Of a DNA stretch of 64,000 nt, positions 34,943 through 46,535 are shown one piece after another. Origin of the DNA: Tardiphaga sp. P9-11. Lineage in GTDB: Bacteria > Pseudomonadota > Alphaproteobacteria > Rhizobiales > Xanthobacteraceae. The notes below the pieces were generated by a model, which was not told the origin of the DNA, did no database searches, and saw nothing but the letters and a program-made list of their open reading frames with translations. The translations under genes and the position numbers were made by a program. Location of the stretch: positions 1 through 64,000 of the forward strand of contig NZ_NPKQ01000014.1 in NCBI RefSeq assembly GCF_008329525.1, read 5' to 3'. Every line of letters begins with the position of its first letter. Position 1 is the stretch's first letter.

Positions 34943-34963
34943 GACGCTGTTCTGACTAATTGA

Positions 34964-37651
<2,688 letters not shown>

Positions 37652-37720
37652 TCGTCGGACTCCTGAAAAGCCCGTATTTGGTAGCATCGAGTACCGTGGC
37701 ACTTGCTGCTGAATACCGAC

Positions 37721-37737
37721 GCAATCTGGAAGATTGC
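37721..37737. promoter_or_regulatory. Inverted repeat between aceE and an AraC gene
   Basis: GCAATCT-GGA-AGATTGC is a perfect 7-3-7 inverted repeat in the 285-bp divergent gap, 70 bp upstream of aceE. It is a candidate operator, though most AraC proteins bind direct repeats, so another regulator may use it. The rest of the gap shows no clear promoter. Confidence 0.4.
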
Positions 37738-37936
37738 ACGCCTTACGTGGACGCCGGACGCCTCATTCAGCATTCTCTGCTGTTGGCCCATCTGCTGCGC
37801 GGAATTGCAGAACCGGTATTTTGCCGCAGATCGGCGCATCTCACGCTGCGCAGTTTTCAGTGACCTCGCGTTGCGGAAACGCTATCGTCGCTTGGCAAGG
37901 CCGCGCTAGGGCCAGACAGCGTCGACGAGTCACACA

Positions 37937-38803
37937 ATGCGAATCGCGCCCGATCCCAAATACGATCCCGATTTTGCCCGCATGGATTTGCCCGATCTCC
38001 GGATCAATTATGATCCGGTCGATCCGGATCAGTTCGATCGCCCGATCACCTCGTTTTGCCTCGAGACGAGTGAGGACAATGACGATCTCCCGTTGCATTC
38101 ACATCGAAAGGGCCAGCTGGTCGTCGCATCTCACGGCTCGGTGATGTGCAGAGCACCGGGCGGCTTGTGGATCGTCCCTCCGCAAGGCGCCGTCTGGATA
38201 CCGGCCGGCATTCTTCACAGTAACTGCGTGGCCGACTTCGGCCGCATCTACACGGTGTTCATCGATCCGCAAGTCAGCATGCTGCCACGGACCTGCTGCA
38301 CGCTCATGATCACGTCGCTAGTGCGGGAACTGATCCATCGCTTGTCCGTCTTCCCGCCGCTCTACCCATTGGAGGGGCCGACCAGCCGCCTTGGGCGAGT
38401 CTTGCTCGACGAGCTTGTTCAGATGTCGACGACGGATGAGATGTATCTGCCGATCTCCGCGGACAGTAGGCTTCAGCATCTCGCAGCGGCCCTACTGCAG
38501 AATCCCGGCGACCGCAGCACCATTGGTGAGCTGGCAGCACGATATGCAATGAGCGAGAGCACATTCGCCCGCCTCGTTGTAAAGGAGACGGGAATGACAT
38601 TCGGGCGCTGGCGCCAGCGGCTGCAGATCCTCATCGCGATGCAGCGCCTCACGGCCGGCAGTTCTGTGCAGACGGTTTCGCTGGATCTCGGCTACGAGAC
38701 GCCCAGTGCGTTCATTACAATGTTCAAAAAAACTATGGGAAAAAGCCCGCGGCGCTTTCTGGCCGAGCGAGCGCGTCTGATCAATCTTGAAACTCTGCCG
38801 TAA
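37937..38803 (+). CDS. AraC-family regulator with cupin-type sensor
   Basis: The 288-residue protein has an N-terminal cupin-like sensor (LPLHSHRKGQLVVASHG near 52, and WIVPPQGAVWIPAGILH near 78) and a C-terminal AraC DNA-binding domain (TIGELAARYAMSESTFARLV near 195, YETPSAFITMFKKTMGKSPRRF near 255). It is divergent from aceE. A paralogue with the same architecture and many of the same segments lies at 61895-62755, divergent from a FUSC transporter. Control of the neighbouring aceE operon is likely by position; the ligand is unknown. Confidence 0.85.
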   Translation: MRIAPDPKYDPDFARMDLPDLRINYDPVDPDQFDRPITSFCLETSEDNDDLPLHSHRKGQLVVASHGSVMCRAPGGLWIVPPQGAVWIPAGILHSNCVADFGRIYTVFIDPQVSMLPRTCCTLMITSLVRELIHRLSVFPPLYPLEGPTSRLGRVLLDELVQMSTTDEMYLPISADSRLQHLAAALLQNPGDRSTIGELAARYAMSESTFARLVVKETGMTFGRWRQRLQILIAMQRLTAGSSVQTVSLDLGYETPSAFITMFKKTMGKSPRRFLAERARLINLETLP

Positions 38804-38835
38804 CCCTCACGCTTCGCAGAACCCGGGCGCGGGCG

Positions 38836-38860
38836 GGCCCCACGATATTTCCATGGGGCC
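38836..38860. terminator. Possible hairpin between convergent genes
   Basis: GGCCCCA (38836-38842) and TGGGGCC (38854-38860) can pair around an 11-nt loop in the 73-bp gap between the convergent AraC and binding-protein genes. No T run follows, so a termination role is uncertain. Confidence 0.35.
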
Positions 38861-38876
38861 GCACGAACCGGCTTAG

Positions 38877-40100
38877 TTATCGCTTGCTATAGGGCGTCAG
38901 CGGATATTCGAGCGACGCTTCCGCGATGGCTTTCGGCGCCACCACGCGTGGTCTGCCTTGCAGGCCTTGCAGCATGACCATCGAACAGTTGACGTTCTGT
39001 CCGGTCTGATCGAATTTGGTGTTTTCGCCATACATTAGGACCGGCTTCATGTCGGTCGCCTTGAGCGCACTGTGAATGGCTCCCGACTCCGACGACGACG
39101 CCCGCTTCACCGCATCGCCTACGATCTGCACGGCCTCGAAGGCGCAGCCCGCATTCGCGTCGAACCAGTCATTGGGATAGTCGGTCGCGAACATCTTCAT
39201 GATCTTTTCGGAATCGGCCCCCTTCGGATTGAGCCAGAGCGCCGACAAGATCGGACCATTGCCATATTTTCCAAGCGCATCGTGATAGGCCTTGTCGGAC
39301 ACGCCATTGGAATTGGGTGAGAACACCATCTTGGGATCCCATCCCTGCTTGATGCATTCGCGTGCGATCATGATCGCGTCGTTGACGCGGGTGACCGAGA
39401 TCAACGCGTCAGCTCCCGATGCCTTGGCCTTAGCAACTTCGACGGATAGGTCTTTGGCCTTCTCGTCATAGGCGACATATTGCGCGATCTTGAGCGGAAC
39501 GTTCACCTCTTTCCACGCCTGGTCAATACTCGCAGCCGTCGATTGTCCCATCGTGTTGTTGAGATGGAGGATGGCTGCGCTGGTCGGCGGATCTTTCAAC
39601 GTGCCGAGCACAGACTTCAGCTCGACCAGCGACTGCCGCACGATGGTGAGCGAGGTCGGGTAGTAACGGAAGACCTGGGTAAACCCCTGCGAAGTCACCT
39701 GTGTCGCGCTGGCAATGTGAACGACCATCGGCACCTTGGCGGCTTCGCATGCCTGGAGCGCCGAGATGGTGGCACCGGAATCCCACGCGCCGATCAGCAC
39801 GGTGCAGCCCTGCCGAATGAGGCTCTCCGCAGCGATCCGACCATTCTCGGGGCGGCTCTGCGTATCGGCATGAACGATCTCGATGTCGAGCCCGTATTTC
39901 TCGCGCGCGAATTTCGCACCGAGGTCAATTCCCCGAACACAGGCCTGGCCTGGAAAGGCGAGCACGCCGCTGCTGGGCATGATCGCCCCGATTTTCACTT
40001 TCGCCGTCGCCGCGACAGACGGCCAGGACGTCAGGCCGGCTGCAATCCCCAATCCACTTCCTACGATCGTCCGCCGTGTAATTCCGCCTCGCTTGGTCAT
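38877..40100 (-). CDS. Branched-chain-type ABC transporter substrate-binding protein
   Basis: A 407-residue type I binding protein (LivK-like) with a twin-arginine-like leader (TRRTIVGSG at residues 8-16, then a hydrophobic stretch), suggesting export by Tat or Sec. The mature part opens KVKIGAIMPSSGVLAFPGQA, typical of the family. It is the last gene of a minus-strand cluster that includes the liv permeases and ATPases 6-9 kb upstream, so it is the probable binding partner of that importer. A 145-bp gap separates it from the CoA ligase. Ligand unknown. Confidence 0.85.
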   Translation of the reverse strand: MTKRGGITRRTIVGSGLGIAAGLTSWPSVAATAKVKIGAIMPSSGVLAFPGQACVRGIDLGAKFAREKYGLDIEIVHADTQSRPENGRIAAESLIRQGCTVLIGAWDSGATISALQACEAAKVPMVVHIASATQVTSQGFTQVFRYYPTSLTIVRQSLVELKSVLGTLKDPPTSAAILHLNNTMGQSTAASIDQAWKEVNVPLKIAQYVAYDEKAKDLSVEVAKAKASGADALISVTRVNDAIMIARECIKQGWDPKMVFSPNSNGVSDKAYHDALGKYGNGPILSALWLNPKGADSEKIMKMFATDYPNDWFDANAGCAFEAVQIVGDAVKRASSSESGAIHSALKATDMKPVLMYGENTKFDQTGQNVNCSMVMLQGLQGRPRVVAPKAIAEASLEYPLTPYSKR

Positions 40101-40245
40101 ATGAATGTCCTGCTTTGAAATGAGAAAGATTTGCCCGACTCGAGGGCGTACTGGGCTTGAATTTTTTCGACACCGACACCTTCATATCATCGACGCCGCC
40201 TAGTCTTGGGGGCATCGACGCATCCACGCTTGGCCGGCGTTGACG

Positions 40246-42114
40246 TCAAAGACCCATTTCCGCCCTGATCAGATTTTCTTCGGTTTCGTCATAGAGGGAA
40301 TTGATCAGGGACTGATATCGCTCATGCAATTGCTTGCGGCGTTTCTTGCGTGTCGGAGTCATCACTCCGTTCTCTGGTGACAGCTCCTCCGGTAGGATGC
40401 GGAAGGCCTTGATTTGCTCAGCGCGCGCCAGCCTTCCGTTCGCCTTGCCAATCTCCGCCTCGATCAAGCGGTTAACGATTTCGGACTTTGCAAGATCTGA
40501 GTATTCTACGATCTTAGGATCGCGCAACTTCGCCCAGTCCATAGTCGCGGTCGCATCTACCTCGATCAGTGCGGTGAGATACTTCCGTCCCTCGCCGATC
40601 ACCGCCGCTTCGGAGATGAACGAGCTATGCCGAATCTCGTTCTCGATCTGAGTCGGACTGATTGATTTTCCGTTCGAGGTGTTGATGATCTCCTTTTTCC
40701 GGTCGACCAGCTTGAATACGCCGTCGGGGGACACTTCGACGATATCGCCTGTGTAGAGCCAGCCATCGCGCAGCGCCGACTTGGTCTCGTCAGGCTTATT
40801 CCAATAGCCGGCGAAAAGACCCGGCCCGCGCACGATCATCTCCCCGTCCTCCAGCACCGCTGTCTCCCAGGCAGCGTCCGGCAAGGGAACACCTACGTTG
40901 CCAGAATGGGGCCACTCGGCCATCTGAACTAGATTGGCGCCGACCAGTTCGGTTTGTCCGTAGCATTCCTTCAGCTGCAGTCCCCATAGCTGCCAAAGCG
41001 ACATCAGTTCGGACGGCATCGCTGCCGACGACGTGAATGCGACCTTCAGCTCGTCGAAGCCGACCTCCGCGAGAAGCGGCAGGAATACCTGCTCGCGGCA
41101 GGTGGAGAAGAGTTTGGAGACAAAAGCATCGAGCGCGCCTCCGGTCTGTCGGTCATCCAGGGCCTTACGCGCGACGGTCATGGCGAGAGGGTATCGCTGA
41201 ACCCTCGTCTCCGTTGCAGCATGCGCCTTGCTAAGGATCTGAGTCGCGAACCGCTGATAGAAGCGCGGAGGCGCCATGTAATACGTCGGTTTCACTTCCT
41301 TGATCGTCTGAGCGAAATCCGCGGTCGTCTCGCCAAAATAGGGAACGACATTGGCAACGAGCGGCAGTACCGTTGCCTGTCCGCGCGCCACAGTATGCGA
41401 CATCGGCAGGTGCACCACCACGCGATGCTCATCGTTACGCATGCTCGGCCCGAACAAGGTGACGCAATGGGCGCCAGCGAGAATGGAGAGATGGGTTAGC
41501 ATCGCGCCCTTCGGATTTCCGGTGGTCCCGGATGTGTATCCGATGCTAACCAGATCTGAGGTCTTGGCCGCTGCGCTCTCCTTCTGAAGATATGCTGCGG
41601 GTTCGACGTTTTCCGCTCCTACAAAGTCCGCCATGGCTTGGACCGAAGCGCCTGCTTGGCCCTTCCATTCTGGGTCTAGGACAATGATGCGGCAGAACCT
41701 TTCAGCTTCGCCGGAGGCCAGCACCACACGCAGCTGCTGCTCACCGCCCACGAATACGAACTTGGCTCCAGAATCGCTGAAGTAATAGGCAACCTCTTCA
41801 GGCGAAGAAGTGAAGTAGACTCCGACCATGACGCCACCGGCGCACATGATCGCCATGTCCGCGATCAACCATTCCTGCGACGAATCGCCCATGATCGCGA
41901 CCCGGTCGCCGCGCTGCAATCCAGCGCGTTGCAGAGCGTTGGCAAGATTGACCACGCGTTGGGCATAGACGCCCCATGTCACGCCCGCCCATGCTCCGTG
42001 ACGTTTTTGCTGATAGGCAGTCTTGCCGGGCCGCTCCGCAAGCCGCGCAGCGAACAGCTGCGCAACCGTCGAGTCGGCCAGCTGAGCGCCGGAAGTGACC
42101 GCAGCGAGATTCAT
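40246..42114 (-). CDS. Long-chain-type AMP-forming acyl-CoA synthetase
   Basis: The 622-residue enzyme is of the FadD15/long-chain type, with the P-loop YTSGTTGNPKGAML near 193, ECYGQTELVGAN near 395 and a C-terminal region with DRKKEIINTSNGKSISP near 490. The start at 42114 lies one base after the crotonase stop, so the genes are coupled. It activates a carboxylate to a CoA ester in an otherwise unassigned pathway containing two crotonases and a flavin monooxygenase. The long-chain label reflects family only. Confidence 0.86.
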   Translation of the reverse strand: MNLAAVTSGAQLADSTVAQLFAARLAERPGKTAYQQKRHGAWAGVTWGVYAQRVVNLANALQRAGLQRGDRVAIMGDSSQEWLIADMAIMCAGGVMVGVYFTSSPEEVAYYFSDSGAKFVFVGGEQQLRVVLASGEAERFCRIIVLDPEWKGQAGASVQAMADFVGAENVEPAAYLQKESAAAKTSDLVSIGYTSGTTGNPKGAMLTHLSILAGAHCVTLFGPSMRNDEHRVVVHLPMSHTVARGQATVLPLVANVVPYFGETTADFAQTIKEVKPTYYMAPPRFYQRFATQILSKAHAATETRVQRYPLAMTVARKALDDRQTGGALDAFVSKLFSTCREQVFLPLLAEVGFDELKVAFTSSAAMPSELMSLWQLWGLQLKECYGQTELVGANLVQMAEWPHSGNVGVPLPDAAWETAVLEDGEMIVRGPGLFAGYWNKPDETKSALRDGWLYTGDIVEVSPDGVFKLVDRKKEIINTSNGKSISPTQIENEIRHSSFISEAAVIGEGRKYLTALIEVDATATMDWAKLRDPKIVEYSDLAKSEIVNRLIEAEIGKANGRLARAEQIKAFRILPEELSPENGVMTPTRKKRRKQLHERYQSLINSLYDETEENLIRAEMGL

Positions 42115-42115
42115 C

Positions 42116-42895
42116 TCATCGCTCCGCGAATCGCTTACGTTTTTCTGCGAACGCAGCAACTGCTTCAGCCCGCTCAGGCGACGCGAAGGTCAACATCTCG
42201 AGAGCCGCCGAGGTGTCGAGCAACAGATGAGTATACTGCTTGATGATCTTGTTGACGCTGTATTTCGTCCACACGATCGACTCTTTCGGGCCGCTGGCAA
42301 GCATCTCGGCATATTCGATCGCGACGTCGAGAACGTTCTTGTCCGCAATCACCTCGTTGATCATACCGATAGCCGCTGCTTTCTCGGCCGAGATGAATTC
42401 GCCGGTCATCAGGTAATGCTTGGCCCGCACCGGCCCCATAAGAAGTGGCCACATGATGGCGCCGCCATCGCCGGCGACCACACCGGCATTAACGTGCGTA
42501 TCGGCAAATCGCGCGTTCGGGCTCGCATAGATCACGTCACAGAACAGAGCGAGCGTGGCACCAAGACCCACAGCAACGCCGTTGACGGCCGCCACGATCG
42601 GAACTTCCACTTCGAGCATGTTGCGAATGAGATGGCGTCCGCTTCGGGTCGGCGACGGAAGCACGCCTTTATCGAGCGACTTTTGATCGCCTCCCGAGCA
42701 AAATCCACGTCCCGCGCCCGTCAGAACGATGGCATTGACGGCCTTGTCGTGGTCCAGCTTGACGAAAACGTCTTCCAGCTCCTCATGCATATCCCAGTTG
42801 ATCGCATTGAGAATCTCCGGCCGGTTCATCGTTACGATCGCAACGCCGGTGGGACGCTTCTCAACGATGAGATACTTATAGTCGTATTTCGACAT
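42116..42895 (-). CDS. Crotonase-family protein lacking both usual catalytic glutamates
   Basis: A 259-residue enoyl-CoA hydratase/isomerase superfamily member. The oxyanion-hole segments GFCSGGDQKS (about 65-73) and NGVAVGLGA (105-113) are intact. At the positions of the two catalytic glutamates of classical hydratases there are T114 (LGATLAL) and H134 (ADTHVNAG). The following AGDGGAIMWP replaces the common PGAGGTQRL. It therefore probably does a different reaction, such as isomerisation, C-C bond cleavage or thioester hydrolysis. It follows the LLM oxidoreductase by 16 bp and is coupled to the CoA synthetase. Confidence 0.82.
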   Translation of the reverse strand: MSKYDYKYLIVEKRPTGVAIVTMNRPEILNAINWDMHEELEDVFVKLDHDKAVNAIVLTGAGRGFCSGGDQKSLDKGVLPSPTRSGRHLIRNMLEVEVPIVAAVNGVAVGLGATLALFCDVIYASPNARFADTHVNAGVVAGDGGAIMWPLLMGPVRAKHYLMTGEFISAEKAAAIGMINEVIADKNVLDVAIEYAEMLASGPKESIVWTKYSVNKIIKQYTHLLLDTSAALEMLTFASPERAEAVAAFAEKRKRFAER

Positions 42896-42911
42896 CGATC
42901 TTTCCTTTCGA

Positions 42912-44042
42912 TTAGTTCTGTGGCCGCATCAGACGGATCTTCCCGAGAATTTCCTCGGTAGGTCGCACCACATTGTTTCGGTCGTTGAAATGCGGAATGA
43001 CAAAGCGGCCGACCATGTCGATCGCTTCCATGATCTTTTCATGCGGCACCGAGTCCATGTGCAGCAGGATTTCATCGACACCCATGGCCTCGAATTTCTC
43101 GAGCTGGCGGATGATCGTGTCGGGGCTGCCGCAAACCGTCGTGGCCGACTCGTTGACCAGATAGTCCCAGTCGTTCGCCGCGCGCTCCATGGAAGGAATG
43201 CTTTCGCTCATATACTTGTAGTCATCAGCGATCTTGGCGAGACGCGGATAGGCATCAGTCGAGATTTTCGCATAATGCATGAGCGGTCCGGCGTAATCCG
43301 CCTTGGCCTGCTCGTCAGTCCTGCCGATACCGATGAACAGCGGAATGCCGATGCGGGGGCGTTGCAGCGGTCCTTCCTCGTCGCGCTTCCAGTTGGACCG
43401 GTAAGTGTCGATCAGCTTCTGCTGGACCTCCCAGCCCTGATAGATGTTACTGCTCATCACAGCGAAGCCCTCGGACGCCGCCCAGACATGGCTGCGCTCG
43501 CTGGTCGCGGCGATGCCGATGACCGGATGCGGCTTCTGCAGCGGCTTTGGAACCAGCTGACGCGGCGGAATCTGGTAGTACTTTCCTTCGAAGGTGAAGA
43601 TGTCCTCGCGCATCGACTTCTTCAGAAGCGCCAGGCCCTCTTCCATCTGTGCCAACGTTTCGTTCGGATCGACGTTGAACGCCCGCATCGCGATAGTTGT
43701 ATTGGCGCGGCCTCCGTAGAATTCCATGCGGCCATTCGAGAGGATGTCAGTCACCGCAAGGCGCTCGGCAGAACGCAAGGCATGGTTGATGCGCTGGGGC
43801 ATCAGCGTCACCGCCGCGCGCAACTTGACTCGGGAGGTCACGGCGGCGAGATAGCCGAATACGACCTCGGGCGCAGAGCTCGATATACCGCCCAGGGCGA
43901 CGTGCTGCTCCGAAAGCGCGACGCAATCGAAGCCAACCTTTTCTGCCAGAAGCACTTCATCCACCAACTCGTGGAGTCTGCGCGAGTAGCTGTGGCCGAC
44001 CTGGGTTTCCTGCTCAGACCAGAACCCAAACGTTAGTGCCAT
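42912..44042 (-). CDS. LLM-class flavin-dependent monooxygenase
   Basis: The 376-residue protein is a luciferase-like (bacterial luciferase/alkanesulfonate monooxygenase superfamily) enzyme that uses reduced flavin and oxygen. Family features are LTFGFWSEQ at the start, FDCVALSEQHVALGG near 40, and GRMEFYGGRANTT near 105. Such enzymes need a separate reductase; a flavin reductase gene lies in the same cluster at 49340-49891. Possible reactions include Baeyer-Villiger-type or C-S/C-N bond oxidation. It is 105 bp after the creatininase-family gene. Substrate unknown. Confidence 0.85.
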   Translation of the reverse strand: MALTFGFWSEQETQVGHSYSRRLHELVDEVLLAEKVGFDCVALSEQHVALGGISSSAPEVVFGYLAAVTSRVKLRAAVTLMPQRINHALRSAERLAVTDILSNGRMEFYGGRANTTIAMRAFNVDPNETLAQMEEGLALLKKSMREDIFTFEGKYYQIPPRQLVPKPLQKPHPVIGIAATSERSHVWAASEGFAVMSSNIYQGWEVQQKLIDTYRSNWKRDEEGPLQRPRIGIPLFIGIGRTDEQAKADYAGPLMHYAKISTDAYPRLAKIADDYKYMSESIPSMERAANDWDYLVNESATTVCGSPDTIIRQLEKFEAMGVDEILLHMDSVPHEKIMEAIDMVGRFVIPHFNDRNNVVRPTEEILGKIRLMRPQN

Positions 44043-44147
44043 TTCTAGATCCTTTTAGATTTCGAGATGGCTCAGAGTTTCATAGGCGGAGCGACATTTT
44101 CGTTCGAAAGCTGCAGCGTGCCGCAAGTCTTTCCAAATTTTATGCCG

Positions 44148-44933
44148 TCAGGAGCCGGTTGATCTCTCCTGCTCCTTGAACGTATCGACGAGCAGATCTG
44201 CGATCGCGGCGAGACACGCCTCACCAATGTCGCGGCTCGCGCCGATCGGGCTTCCGATGATGCCGTTCTGAGAAATCGACCGAACTCCGTTTTTCCACAT
44301 CAATTCGAGTTGCACCTGCGTCAGGGCACCAAGATGCCCGGCTTCGAACCGGTCCTGTCTCACGCTGTCCGGGCGGATCGCCATCATCAACGAGGTTTCG
44401 GCGATGTCGGCATGTCCGCCGACGGCGAGAGGATCTCCGCCCGCAGCCGCCACTGCATGACGCCAAGTGTCGATCCACAGCGTCGAGTCAGTGAACGCGA
44501 CAATCTCTACATCCGGCGGCACCGATGCGCGCAGCCGATCGAGCATTCCCTTGATGACGGGAAAGTTACCGATATGACCGGAGAAGATCAGCAGCCGCTT
44601 GAAGCCATGCCCAGCAAGACTCGTGCAATAGTCCGTGCAGATCGCCTCGAGCGTTTCCGGGCGAAGCGACAGGGTGCCCGGAAACGGCAAATGATGAGCC
44701 GAACAGCCGACCTTGATGGTCGGCGCCACCAAGGTCTTGCCTCGGCTTCGCGCGACGCGCTCGCCCAAGGCGTCGGCATGATCCGCGTCCATGCTGAGCG
44801 CCAGATGCGGTCCGTGCTGCTCAATGGCGCCTAGCGGGATCATCACCGCCGTGTACCCCTGCGCCAGCGCAGCGCCGACGTCCTCGAAACTCATCTGCTC
44901 CAGATGGATTGCACTGGGATATTCCCGCGCCAT
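44148..44933 (-). CDS. Creatininase-family metal-dependent amidohydrolase
   Basis: The 261-residue protein has the creatininase fold with the expected metal ligands E38 and H40 (GAIEQHGPH), D49 (SMDAD), H120 (FSGHIGN) and an acidic residue such as E179. Members open cyclic amides (creatinine), remove formyl groups (in riboflavin and F420 synthesis in archaea) or cleave other amides. It starts 3 bp after a crotonase gene. In a catabolic cluster with a flavin monooxygenase, a lactam or amide intermediate is a reasonable guess, but no more. Confidence 0.85.
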   Translation of the reverse strand: MAREYPSAIHLEQMSFEDVGAALAQGYTAVMIPLGAIEQHGPHLALSMDADHADALGERVARSRGKTLVAPTIKVGCSAHHLPFPGTLSLRPETLEAICTDYCTSLAGHGFKRLLIFSGHIGNFPVIKGMLDRLRASVPPDVEIVAFTDSTLWIDTWRHAVAAAGGDPLAVGGHADIAETSLMMAIRPDSVRQDRFEAGHLGALTQVQLELMWKNGVRSISQNGIIGSPIGASRDIGEACLAAIADLLVDTFKEQERSTGS

Positions 44934-44936
44934 CGC

Positions 44937-45701
44937 TCAGCCTTTGCTGTTCTTGGACAGAAACCGCGCGCGGGCCTCGGCCGAACTTTCTGCGGTGACA
45001 TAGGCCTCAAGGTCGGCGACGGTCATGTCCTCAAGCGCCCGATCGTCCAACAAAGCTGTGCGGTTGAGCGATCGCTTGATGACATCGAACAGCTTGCGAT
45101 CCTTCTGCCGCAATGCTCGGCAGACCTCCGTCGCACGCGGCGCCACCTCCTCGGTCCGAACGACTTCGTTGATCGCTCCGATCGCTTTGGCCCGCGTCGC
45201 GTCGATGAAGTCGCCCCAATACAGCAACTCTTGGGCCGCCCGCACGCCGAGTTTTTCGACGGCCCGGCGCATGCCCTTGGTCACGGGCAGGAGGCCGTGA
45301 TTGATTTCGGGGAAGCCGACCTTGCACGCTTCATCGGCAACCACGTGGTCCGCATGCAGCAGGAACTCCAAAGCACCTCCGACCGCATAGCCGCGAACGG
45401 CGCAGACAATCGGGCCCGGATAGCTCTCCATCGTCACGAGCAATTGGTGGAAGAGCCGGATGCGCGGCCTTGCGACCTCCAACCCCACCACCTCCTTGAT
45501 GTCTCCGCCGGCGCTGAAGAAGCGACTGCCGCTTCCGGTCAGCACGATTCCGGGAGGCTGCTCCTCCGCCGCAAAGCACTCGATCGCGTCCAGCAACAGG
45601 GCGATGAGCCGGGAATTCAACGCATTAGCCGGAGGCCTGTTCATGGTGATCGTGACCAGGTCACCATCGCGCTCGATCAGAAGGGACGCATCAGAGATCA
45701 T
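44937..45701 (-). CDS. Enoyl-CoA hydratase family protein
   Basis: A 254-residue crotonase with both catalytic glutamates in place: E112 (GGALEFLL) and E132 (GFPEINHG), spaced by 20 residues. The oxyanion segments FSAGGDIKEV (about 62-71) and GYAVGGA (104-110) are also present. It probably hydrates an enoyl-CoA. It is 3 bp upstream of the creatininase gene and 114 bp after livF. Together with the atypical crotonase at 42116 it suggests a two-step conversion of a CoA ester in this cluster. Confidence 0.87.
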   Translation of the reverse strand: MISDASLLIERDGDLVTITMNRPPANALNSRLIALLLDAIECFAAEEQPPGIVLTGSGSRFFSAGGDIKEVVGLEVARPRIRLFHQLLVTMESYPGPIVCAVRGYAVGGALEFLLHADHVVADEACKVGFPEINHGLLPVTKGMRRAVEKLGVRAAQELLYWGDFIDATRAKAIGAINEVVRTEEVAPRATEVCRALRQKDRKLFDVIKRSLNRTALLDDRALEDMTVADLEAYVTAESSAEARARFLSKNSKG

Positions 45702-45815
45702 GAGAAGATCCTCGGCAGGATACGGCAGGAGCTACCGCCGACATGAAGTTGATTGATGCAGCCACGACGCATGCCTGCTCGTGCTGCATAAAGGTCTCGT
45801 CAATTCGGCGCGCGC

Positions 45816-46535
45816 TCACATCCCGAGATAAGCGCGCTGGATATCGGGATTTTCGAGCAGTTCTTTGCTCGATCCGTGAAGCACCACGGACCCGTTCTCC
45901 AGAACGTAGCCGCGGCTGCTCAATGCCAGCGATTTCGCAACATTCTGCTCCACCAGAAGAACGGTGATGCCCTGGTCATTGAGCGATTTGACCACCCCGA
46001 ACATCACGTCGGTGAGCGCCGGTGATAGACCGATCGACGGCTCGTCGAACATCACGACTTCCGGCTTCGACATAATGGCTCTGCCGATCGCCAGCATTTG
46101 CTGCTCGCCGCCGGACAGGGTACCGGCCAATTGGCGGCGGCGCTCACGAAGCCGCTCGAACAACTGATAGACGAATTCGAGCGTACCCATCTGGTCGTCT
46201 CGTGCCCGCTTCAGCGCGCCGCCGATGAGCAGATTGTCCTCGACGGAAAGCGCGCTGAAGATCTGGCGGCCTTCGGCGACCTGGGCGATGCCCATTTCGC
46301 AGATCTCCCAGGGCGGCAGCCGCGTGATATCGACCCCCTTCATCCTCACGGATCCACCCGACGACGGGACGATTCCTGCAATCGAGCGGATAAGGGAAGT
46401 CTTGCCGGCGCCATTGGCTCCGACCACGCAGATCAGCTCACCCTTGCTAATCCGGAGCGACACGCCGTTCAGGGCATTGGAACCGTCATAGGCGACGCAC
46501 AGGTTGTCGATGGCGAGAAGAGCATCGTCAAGCAT
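45816..46535 (-). CDS. livF: Branched-chain-type ABC transporter ATPase LivF
   Basis: The 239-residue ATPase has Walker A GANGAGKTSLIRS (near 37), the signature LSGGEQQMLAIGRA (near 135) and Walker B VVMFDEPSIGLSPAL. The start at 46535 overlaps the livG stop by 8 bp. It forms the nucleotide-binding pair with LivG for the LivHM permease. The family transports branched-chain amino acids, but in catabolic clusters such systems often carry aromatic or amphipathic carboxylates. Confidence 0.92.
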   Translation of the reverse strand: MLDDALLAIDNLCVAYDGSNALNGVSLRISKGELICVVGANGAGKTSLIRSIAGIVPSSGGSVRMKGVDITRLPPWEICEMGIAQVAEGRQIFSALSVEDNLLIGGALKRARDDQMGTLEFVYQLFERLRERRRQLAGTLSGGEQQMLAIGRAIMSKPEVVMFDEPSIGLSPALTDVMFGVVKSLNDQGITVLLVEQNVAKSLALSSRGYVLENGSVVLHGSSKELLENPDIQRAYLGM

